NCBI GenBank assembly: GCA_014377795.1
Contig: JACMOY010000337.1
Span: 1 to 5,432 of the forward strand
From: Actinomycetota bacterium
Lineage (GTDB): Bacteria > Actinomycetota > Actinomycetes > Actinomycetales > Angustibacteraceae
DNA: 5,432 nucleotides
Reading direction: 5' to 3'
Position numbers and translations under genes: made by a program. This document shows, one piece after another, positions 1-4,569 of the stretch. Below the pieces are notes generated by a model. It was not told where the DNA came from, did no database searches, and saw only the letters and a list, made by a program, of their open reading frames with translations. Position 1 is the first letter of the stretch, and every line of letters begins with the position of its first letter.

Positions 1-1
1 A

Positions 2-1042
2 GCGGGCGCGGCGCGCGCCGGCAGCGAGCGCGCCCACCGCCGCTCGTCCCTGCTCGATGCCACCGGGGCCCCGCCCGAGCCGACTCCGGTGCCGCCGTCT
101 CCGCACAGCGATGCGCCGGGAGCGCCGAGGCTGGCGCGGTACGCCGTCGAGGCGCTGGTCGAGGCGCTCGTGGCCGAGGCCCAGCGGGCCGGGGTCAGCG
201 ACGTGGACGCGCGGGTGGCGCAAGCCCTGGCGTGGCTGCGCCGCCGCCTCGCGGGCGAGTACGTCGTCGACGAGTTCGGGTTCGACGTCGACCTGACCGA
301 CGCGCTGCTGCCGCTGCTGCGACCGCTGTACCGCTCGTGGTTCCGGGTCGAGGTGCGCGGTCTGGAGAACGTTCCCGCAGACGGCGGCGCCCTGGTCGTG
401 GCCAACCACTCGGGCACCATCGCGTTGGACTCGCTGATGACCCAGCTCGCCATCCACGACGAGCACCCCGCCCACCGCCACCTGCGGCTGCTCGGCGCCG
501 ACCTGGTGTTCTCGACGCCGCTGGTCGGCGAGCTGGCCCGCAAGACCGGCACGACCCTCGCCAGCAGCGTGGACGCCGAGCGGCTGCTGGCTCGCGGCGA
601 GCTGGTCGGAGTGTGGCCCGAGGGTTTCAAGGGCATCGGCAAGCCGTTCTCCGAGCGCTACAAGCTGCAGCGGTTCGGCCGTGGTGGCTTCGTGTCGGCG
701 GCGCTGCAGGCCCAGGTGCCGATCGTGCCCTGCTCGATCGTCGGCGCGGAGGAGATCTACCCGATCCTCGGCAACTTCACCACGCTGGCCCGGCTGCTCG
801 GACTTCCGTTCCTGCCGATGACGCCGACGTTCCCCTGGCTGGGCCCGCTCGGACTGGTCCCGCTGCCGTCCAAGTGGCTCATCGAGTTCGGGGCACCGAT
901 CCAGACGCAGGGGCTGGTCGCCGCCGGCAGCGACGGCGCCGACGACCCGATGCTGGTCTTCGACCTCACCGACCGGGTGCGCGAGACCATCCAGCAGACG
1001 CTGTACTCGCTGCTGCTCCAGCGCCGCTCGGTGTTCTTCTAG
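2..1042 (+). CDS. PlsC-like lysophospholipid/glycerolipid acyltransferase family protein (5' end outside window)
   Basis: A member of the 1-acylglycerol-3-phosphate acyltransferase superfamily, which moves acyl groups from acyl-CoA or acyl-ACP to a glycerolipid at the inner face of the membrane; the exact substrate is unknown. Numbering from a GTG at 89, the catalytic block is NHSGTIALD (His107, Asp114), followed by an EGFKG block at 178-182 that corresponds to the usual EGTRS motif, and then a VPIVPCSIVGAEE strand near 210-222. The His-Asp spacing is H-X6-D rather than the textbook H-X4-D; I recall the same NHSGT...LD form in Streptomyces and mycobacterial relatives, so this looks like a subfamily trait. 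The frame is open from base 2 with no stop, GTG 89 has no visible ribosome-binding site, and homologues carry a disordered N-terminal extension, so the true start is probably left of the window. GTG 89 (317 residues) is the fallback. The protein ends in QRRSVFF, matching the family end. It converges on the HAD gene. Confidence 0.88.
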   Translation, partial: AGAARAGSERAHRRSSLLDATGAPPEPTPVPPSPHSDAPGAPRLARYAVEALVEALVAEAQRAGVSDVDARVAQALAWLRRRLAGEYVVDEFGFDVDLTDALLPLLRPLYRSWFRVEVRGLENVPADGGALVVANHSGTIALDSLMTQLAIHDEHPAHRHLRLLGADLVFSTPLVGELARKTGTTLASSVDAERLLARGELVGVWPEGFKGIGKPFSERYKLQRFGRGGFVSAALQAQVPIVPCSIVGAEEIYPILGNFTTLARLLGLPFLPMTPTFPWLGPLGLVPLPSKWLIEFGAPIQTQGLVAAGSDGADDPMLVFDLTDRVRETIQQTLYSLLLQRRSVFF

Positions 1043-1117
1043 GCCCGACGGTCGAGGGTCTCGTGGCAGGTGCAGCTGCGCAGGCTGTGGGCGACCCCCG
1101 CCACCGCGACCCCCACC

Positions 1118-1191
1118 CCGAGGCCGCCTCGGTCCCGACGGGGTCGAGTCCCCATGGGTCGAGCGGGCGCTCGAGGTCGTGCTGCAGCACG
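1118..1191. terminator. Cluster of GC-rich inverted repeats in a convergent gap, probable bidirectional terminator
   Basis: The 173-base gap between two convergent genes has four short dyads in a row. They are CCGAGG-CCG-CCTCGG at 1118-1132 (6-bp stem, 3-base loop), GGGG-TCGAGT-CCCC at 1140-1153, TCGAGC-GGGC-GCTCGA at 1159-1174 (6-bp stem, 4-base loop), and the perfect 14-base palindrome CGTGCTGCAGCACG at 1178-1191. No T-tract follows on either strand, which is common for actinobacterial terminators but weakens the call. The role is inferred from the convergent position and the symmetry; the last palindrome could instead be a protein-binding site. I see no gene in this gap. Confidence 0.4.
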
Positions 1192-1215
1192 CCGGCTGAC
1201 CACCGTTGACAAGGT

Positions 1216-2040
1216 TCAGCGCGAACGACGTCGGCGCTGCAGAGCGGACGACGCGAGCACCCCGAGCGCGCCGGCGCCCACCCCGGACAAGGCCGGCAGG
1301 CTGAGCCGGGCGGCCTTGCGCCCGCGTCGGAAGTCGCGCAGGCGCCACCCCCGGGCCAGGGCGTGCGCCCGCAGCGCGGCGTCCGGGTTGACCGCGCACG
1401 GGTGGCCGACCAGCTCGAGCAGCGGGATGTCGTTGGCCGAGTCCGAGTACGCCGAGCAGCGCGACAGGTCCAGGCCCTCGCGCAGCGCCAGGGCGCGGAC
1501 GGCGTCCGCTTTGGCGACGCCGTGCAGCGGCGCACCGCAGAGCCGGCCGGTGTAGACGCCGTCGACGTTCTCGGCGATCGTCCCGAGGGCGCCGGTGAGC
1601 CCGAGTCTGCGGGCGATGACGTCGGCCATCTCGACCGGTGTGGCCGTGGCCAGCCAGACCCGCTCGCCGGCGTCCAGGTGCACCTGGGCCAGGGCCAGGG
1701 TGCCCGGCCAGATCTTGGCCGCCATCCCCTCGTCGTACACCTCCTCGCCGATCGCGCGCAGCTCGGCGACGTCGTGCCCGTGCACGAAGGTGAGTGCCCG
1801 CTCGCGCATGCGGTCCAGCTGGGCCAGGTTCTCGCCCACGGCGATGAACCGCAGCTGCTGCCAGGTGAACCCGACCAGGTCGCGAACCGTGAAGAACCGG
1901 CGGCGGTACAGGCCCCGAGCGAAGTAGAAGGCACTGGCGCCGCGCATGATCGTGTTGTCGACGTCGAAGAACGCGGCGGCGGACGGGTCGAGCGGCGCCG
2001 GCCGGGACACGACCTCGTCGCTCACCTCCGTCGGCACCAT
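1216..2040 (-). CDS. HAD-IB family hydrolase (SerB-like phosphatase) with hydrophobic C-terminal tail
   Basis: A phosphatase of the haloacid dehalogenase superfamily, subclass IB, 274 residues. All four motifs are present: motif I FFDVDNT with nucleophile Asp26, acid/base Asp28 and Thr30; motif II Thr132 in WLATATP; motif III Lys177 in GVAKADA; and motif IV YSDSANDIPLLE with Asp200 and Asp204, which hold the Mg2+. A helical cap lies between motifs I and II. The group is often named phosphoserine phosphatase (M. tuberculosis SerB1 type), but its substrate is not established, and a lipid phosphate is possible because relatives are fused to PlsC-type acyltransferases. Residues 247-268 form a small, hydrophobic, Gly/Ala-rich stretch followed by RRRRSR, which could be a tail anchor or amphipathic membrane segment. 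The ATG at 2040 is supported by a TAGGCT -10 box six bases upstream, giving a leaderless mRNA; no strong Shine-Dalgarno is seen. The gene is divergent from the glutaredoxin-like gene. Confidence 0.9.
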   Translation of the reverse strand: MVPTEVSDEVVSRPAPLDPSAAAFFDVDNTIMRGASAFYFARGLYRRRFFTVRDLVGFTWQQLRFIAVGENLAQLDRMRERALTFVHGHDVAELRAIGEEVYDEGMAAKIWPGTLALAQVHLDAGERVWLATATPVEMADVIARRLGLTGALGTIAENVDGVYTGRLCGAPLHGVAKADAVRALALREGLDLSRCSAYSDSANDIPLLELVGHPCAVNPDAALRAHALARGWRLRDFRRGRKAARLSLPALSGVGAGALGVLASSALQRRRRSR

Positions 2041-2046
2041 CGCCTG

Positions 2047-2052
2047 AGCCTA
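2047..2052 (-). promoter_or_regulatory. Probable -10 box (TAGGCT) of the leaderless HAD gene promoter
   Basis: Read on the minus strand, TAGGCT is followed by six bases (CAGGCG) and then the ATG at 2040. It fits the actinobacterial -10 pattern TANNNT, and the spacing puts the transcription start on the A of the ATG, the hallmark of leaderless genes. The -35 region is weak: it would fall over the -10 of the opposite gene and has only a GA core. Prediction from position and sequence only. Confidence 0.55.
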
Positions 2053-2067
2053 ACCGTGGCGCGCGCG

Positions 2068-2073
2068 TAGGCT
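2068..2073 (+). promoter_or_regulatory. Probable -10 box (TAGGCT) of the leaderless glutaredoxin-like gene promoter
   Basis: TAGGCT is followed by six bases (CGGCGA) and then the ATG at 2080, so transcription would begin at the start codon. It is the mirror image of the -10 box of the divergent HAD gene; together with one flanking base they form the inverted repeat GAGCCTA-N15-TAGGCTC (2046-2074). No Shine-Dalgarno is visible before the ATG, which agrees with leaderless initiation. The -35 position (about 2044-2050) is poor. Confidence 0.55.
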
Positions 2074-2079
2074 CGGCGA

Positions 2080-2337
2080 ATGGCCGACCACCCCGAGGCG
2101 TCACCGCGGATCACCCTGATCGGCCGGTCGGGCTGCCACCTGTGCGACGTGGCCCGCGAGGTGGTCCGCGCCGTGGCAGACGACACCGGGGTCGGCTGGG
2201 TCGAGCTGGACGTCGACGCCGACCCCGCGCTGCTGGCCCGATGGTCCGACGAGGTGCCGGTCACCCTGGTCGACGGCCAGCCGCACGACTACTGGCGGGT
2301 CGACGAGGCCCGGCTGCGGGCCGCGCTGGCGCACTGA
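2080..2337 (+). CDS. Small glutaredoxin-like protein with CHLC motif (DUF836-type thioredoxin fold)
   Basis: An 85-residue cytoplasmic protein with a compact thioredoxin fold: a first strand (ITLIGR, 11-16), the redox motif Cys19-His-Leu-Cys22 at the start of helix 1, a second strand (WVELDVD, 40-46), and VPVTLVDG with the probable cis-proline Pro60 facing the active site. This is the glutaredoxin-like DUF836 family, which typically has about 80-90 residues. Both cysteines are present, so a thiol-disulfide reductase activity is plausible, but the partner and electron donor are unknown; in an actinobacterium mycothiol rather than glutathione would be the likely low-molecular-weight thiol. A member of this family sits beside hemA in many actinobacteria. 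Start: an ATG preceded at six bases by TAGGCT, suggesting leaderless expression. It reads towards rex, but a palindrome at its stop and a separate rex promoter argue for independent transcription. Confidence 0.88.
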   Translation: MADHPEASPRITLIGRSGCHLCDVAREVVRAVADDTGVGWVELDVDADPALLARWSDEVPVTLVDGQPHDYWRVDEARLRAALAH

Positions 2338-2354
2338 GCGGCCGCGCGGCCGCT
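2337..2354 (+). terminator. Perfect 18-base palindrome at the stop codon, probable terminator hairpin
   Basis: AGCGGCCGCGCGGCCGCT is its own reverse complement and can fold into a 7-bp all-GC-but-one stem with a GCGC loop. It begins on the last base of the TGA stop of the glutaredoxin-like gene. No T-run follows (GCGGCCCCCC does), so it would be a U-less actinobacterial terminator. Its place between that gene and the rex promoter suggests it insulates the two units. Confidence 0.45.
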
Positions 2355-2368
2355 GCGGCCCCCCGCCG

Positions 2369-2386
2369 AGGTGACCTGCCTCACCT
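2369..2386. promoter_or_regulatory. Inverted repeat AGGTGA-N6-TCACCT upstream of the rex promoter, candidate regulator site
   Basis: A perfect 6-bp inverted repeat with a 6-base spacer. Its core GTGA-N6-TCAC is shared by CRP/FNR-family sites (TGTGA-N6-TCACA; GlxR and mycobacterial Crp are examples) and by the Rex consensus TTGTGA-N6-TCACAA, but the outer bases AG/CT fit neither fully. Its centre is 44 bases upstream of the centre of the Rex operator, about four helical turns, and about 50 bases before the -10 core region. It could bind a CRP-like activator, a second Rex dimer, or nothing; this is inference from symmetry and place. Confidence 0.4.
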
Positions 2387-2412
2387 GGCGCGTCCGCAGA
2401 CCGGTCACGACT

Positions 2413-2430
2413 TTGTGCGCACGTTCACAA
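2413..2430. promoter_or_regulatory. Rex operator (ROP site) controlling rex-hemA-hemC
   Basis: TTGTGCGCACGTTCACAA matches the actinobacterial Rex consensus TTGTGA-N6-TCACAA at 11 of the 12 defined positions, with one departure (C for A at the sixth base). The outer TTGTG and CACAA arms are exact. It lies just upstream of the rex gene itself and overlaps the -35 region of the predicted promoter, so bound Rex would block RNA polymerase. In Streptomyces coelicolor Rex is known to repress its own rex-hem cluster through such a site and to release DNA when NADH rises. The same sequence also resembles a CRP-type site, but the gene context favours Rex. Confidence 0.82.
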
Positions 2431-2441
2431 GCGCCTACATT
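2413..2441 (+). promoter_or_regulatory. Probable promoter of the rex-hemA-hemC operon
   Basis: The -35 is read as TTGTGC (2413-2418) and the -10 as TACATT (2436-2441), separated by 17 bases. The -10 fits TANNNT well; the -35 keeps the TTG of TTGACA. The -35 is the left arm of the Rex operator and the right arm lies in the spacer. Transcription should start near 2448, leaving an untranslated leader of about 107 bases before rex. Confidence 0.6.
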
Positions 2442-2526
2442 GATGCGTCGGGCGAACTGGACCCACCCCGGGACCGCGTCGCCGACGACCGTCTGCTAGG
2501 GCTCCCCTCGCGCCGCCCTGCGCTCG

Positions 2527-2544
2527 GTCCGCACCGGACAGGAG
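2527..2544 (+). promoter_or_regulatory. rex ribosome-binding site with adjoining small hairpin
   Basis: AGGAG at 2540-2544 lies 10 bases before the ATG at 2555 and sets the rex start. Immediately upstream, GTCCG-CAC-CGGAC (2527-2539) can form a 5-bp stem with a 3-base loop that ends at the base before the AGGAG. The hairpin leaves the site free in this fold; any role in translation is speculative. Confidence 0.55.
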
Positions 2545-2554
2545 CCCGCCGCCC

Positions 2555-3250
2555 ATGACCCACGACCCGGTGACCCCGCGCGGCATCCCTGATGCCACCG
2601 TCGCCCGGCTCCCGGTCTACCTGCGGGCCTTGTCCGCCCTGGCCGACCGGGGGATCGCGAGCGTCTCGTCCGAGGAGCTCGCCACCGCCGCCGGGGTGAA
2701 CTCGGCCAAGCTGCGCAAGGACCTGTCGCACCTGGGGTCCTACGGCGTGCGCGGGGTCGGCTACGACGTCGAGTTCCTGGTGCACCAGATCGGCCGCGAG
2801 CTGGGCCTCACCCAGGACTGGCCGGTCGCGATCGTGGGCATCGGCAACCTGGGCCACGCGCTGGCCGGGTACGCCGGGTTCGCCAGCAAGGGTTTTCGGG
2901 TCGTCGCGCTGTTCGACGTCGACAGCACCGTCGTCGGGGACGTCGTCGCCGGGCTGAGGGTGCGCCCGCTCGCCGACCTGGCCGCCCTCGCCGGCACCGA
3001 GCAGATCGCCATCGGCGTGGTCGCCACCCCCGCCGCCAACGCCCAGGACGTCTGCGACCGCCTGGTCGCGGCCGGCGTCCGGAGCGTCCTGAACTTCGCG
3101 CCCTGCGTGCTGTCGGTGCCGGACGGTGTCGACGTGCGCAAGGTCGACCTGTCGACCGAGCTGCAGATCCTCGCCTTCCACGAGCAGCGCAAGGCGGTGC
3201 GCGACCTCGTCGGGCCGTTGGACGAGCTGGGTGCGCGGGTGGCCCGGTGA
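2555..3250 (+). CDS. rex: Redox-sensing transcriptional repressor Rex
   Basis: A 231-residue homodimeric repressor that reads the NADH/NAD+ ratio: it binds DNA when NADH is low and lets go when NADH binds. The N-terminal winged helix (about residues 12-85) includes the family-typical VNSAKLRKDLSHLGSYGVRGVGY stretch (48-70), which carries the recognition helix and wing. A Rossmann domain follows, with VGIGNLG (94-100) as the dinucleotide loop and Asp121 at the end of the second strand, where an acidic residue favours NAD(H) over NADP(H). The C-terminal segment LSTELQILAFHE (199-210) is the start of the helix that swaps between subunits. Length is normal for the family. The ATG is chosen for its AGGAG ribosome-binding site 10 bases upstream. 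It is first in an operon; its TGA overlaps the hemA GTG by 4 bases. A Rex operator in its own promoter indicates autoregulation and control of haem synthesis. Confidence 0.97.
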   Translation: MTHDPVTPRGIPDATVARLPVYLRALSALADRGIASVSSEELATAAGVNSAKLRKDLSHLGSYGVRGVGYDVEFLVHQIGRELGLTQDWPVAIVGIGNLGHALAGYAGFASKGFRVVALFDVDSTVVGDVVAGLRVRPLADLAALAGTEQIAIGVVATPAANAQDVCDRLVAAGVRSVLNFAPCVLSVPDGVDVRKVDLSTELQILAFHEQRKAVRDLVGPLDELGARVAR

Positions 3251-4569
3251 GCCTGCTCGCGATCGGCGTCTCGCACCGCAGCGCGCCTCTGACCGTCCTG
3301 GAGCGGGTGGCCCTGGACGCGGACGGCGTGCGACGGCTGTCCGCGGCAGCGCTGGCCCAGGAGCAGGTGGGCGAGGCGGTCGTGCTCGCCACCTGCAACC
3401 GGGTCGAGGTCTTCGCCGACGTCGCCACCTTCCACGGCGGACTGGCCCAGCTCGGTGAGGCGCTGTCGGCGACCACCGGGGTCGACCTCGCCGACCTCAA
3501 GGACCACCTCTACGTCCACTACGCCGACCGCGCCGTCGCCCACCTGTTCACCGTCGCGTGCGGGCTCGACTCGATGGCGGTGGGCGAGAGCCAGGTGCTC
3601 GGCCAGCTGCGCTCCGCGCTGCGCTCGGCCCAGCACTCCGGCGACGCCGGCCGGGTGCTCGACCACCTCGTCCAGCAGGCGTTGCGGGTCGGTAAGCGGG
3701 CCCACGCCGAGACCGGTATCGATCGCGCCGGCGCCTCGCTGGTCGACGCGGCGCTGCTCCGCGCCGAGGCGGTGCTCGGTCCGATCGCCGGGCTGCGGGT
3801 GCTGGTCGTCGGAGCCGGGTCGATGAGCGCCCTGGCCGCCACCACCGTCCACCGTGGCGGCAACCGCTGGATCACCGTGGCCAACCGCACCCCGGCCCAC
3901 GCCGAGCGGCTGGCCGCCGCGGTCGAGGGCCGCGCGGTCGCTCTGGCCGATCTCGGCACCGCCCTGGCCGACGCCGACCTGGTCATCTCGTGCACCGGGG
4001 CCGTGGGCCACGTCGTCGACGCGGCCACCGCGGCCGCGGCGTCCGGCCTGCGCGACGGCCGCCCCCAGGTGTACGTCGACCTCGCCCTGCCGCGCGACGT
4101 CGACCCGGCCGTGGCCGGGCTCACCGGCGTCGACGTCGTCGACCTGCAGGTGCTCGGCGCCGACCTCGCCGAAGCCCAGTTCGGCGACGACCTGGGCCAG
4201 GTGCGCGTGCTCGTCGACCGGGAGGTCAGCGACTACCTGGTCAGCCGCCGGGTCCAGGCCGTCGCGCCGACCGTGGCCGCGCTGCGGGCTCGGGCGGCCG
4301 AGGTGGTCGAGGCCGAGCTGGCCCGCCTGACCCAGCGACTGCCCGACGTCGACGACGTCGTCCGCGACGAGGTCCAGCGCACCGTGCACCGGGTGGTCGA
4401 GAAGCTGCTGCACGCCCCGACCGTGCGGGTCAAGGAGCTCGCCGGCCGCACCGACGGCGGCACCTACGAGGCAGCGCTGCGCGAGCTGTTCGACCTGGAC
4501 CCGAAGGGGGTCGCGTCGGTGTCCGACGTGTCCGCGGTCGCCGTCCCACCGACCGAGGTGCTGCGATGA
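3247..4569 (+). CDS. hemA: Glutamyl-tRNA reductase
   Basis: Catalyses the NADPH-dependent reduction of glutamyl-tRNA(Glu) to glutamate-1-semialdehyde, the committed step of the C5 route to tetrapyrroles. The catalytic domain starts [14 protein letters not shown] (7-20), and the nucleophilic Cys50 sits in LATCNRVE, forming the thioester with glutamate. [13 protein letters not shown] (109-121) is a signature stretch. The NADPH domain has [10 protein letters not shown] (185-194) and later [11 protein letters not shown] (278-288). The C-terminal helical dimerization domain (about 320-415) ends in LRELFDLDP. At 440 residues it is a usual length, shorter than the extended Streptomyces forms. The start is GTG, inside the GTGA overlap with the rex stop, and it begins exactly at the conserved [12 protein letters not shown] sequence; no strong Shine-Dalgarno is visible, so coupling to rex translation is likely. 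Its stop overlaps the hemC start. Expression should follow the Rex-controlled promoter. Confidence 0.97.
   Translation: MSLLAIGVSHRSAPLTVLERVALDADGVRRLSAAALAQEQVGEAVVLATCNRVEVFADVATFHGGLAQLGEALSATTGVDLADLKDHLYVHYADRAVAHLFTVACGLDSMAVGESQVLGQLRSALRSAQHSGDAGRVLDHLVQQALRVGKRAHAETGIDRAGASLVDAALLRAEAVLGPIAGLRVLVVGAGSMSALAATTVHRGGNRWITVANRTPAHAERLAAAVEGRAVALADLGTALADADLVISCTGAVGHVVDAATAAAASGLRDGRPQVYVDLALPRDVDPAVAGLTGVDVVDLQVLGADLAEAQFGDDLGQVRVLVDREVSDYLVSRRVQAVAPTVAALRARAAEVVEAELARLTQRLPDVDDVVRDEVQRTVHRVVEKLLHAPTVRVKELAGRTDGGTYEAALRELFDLDPKGVASVSDVSAVAVPPTEVLR

Noticed and set aside
1140..1153. GGGG-TCGAGT-CCCC resembling a tRNA T-arm
   Set aside because: The loop is not a proper TTCRANY, no matching acceptor or anticodon arms are found around it, and no CCA end. 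Better read as one of the dyads in the convergent gap.
232..1209. A 325-codon plus-strand frame overlapping the acyltransferase and the convergent gap
   Set aside because: Arg/Ala/Pro-rich out-of-frame translation of a clear acyltransferase gene; no motif and no ribosome-binding site.
1206..1211. A perfect TTGACA -35 hexamer near the end of the HAD gene
   Set aside because: No TANNNT -10 lies 16-18 bases downstream, and no plus-strand gene follows that would use it.
966..1934. A 322-codon minus-strand frame overlapping the HAD gene
   Set aside because: It is a shifted reading of the HAD gene, which has all four catalytic motifs in its own frame; this product is Ser/Arg/Pro-rich noise.
2369..2386. 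Reading the AGGTGA-N6-TCACCT dyad as a DtxR/IdeR iron box
   Set aside because: Iron boxes have AGG and CCT nine bases apart in a 19-base site (AGGTTAGGCTAACCT core); here the gap is twelve, so the half-sites do not line up.
2443..2499. Short 18-codon open frame (MRRANW...) in the rex leader, possible leader peptide
   Set aside because: Its ATG lies two bases after the -10 box, so it would be upstream of the expected transcript start near 2448; no ribosome-binding site.
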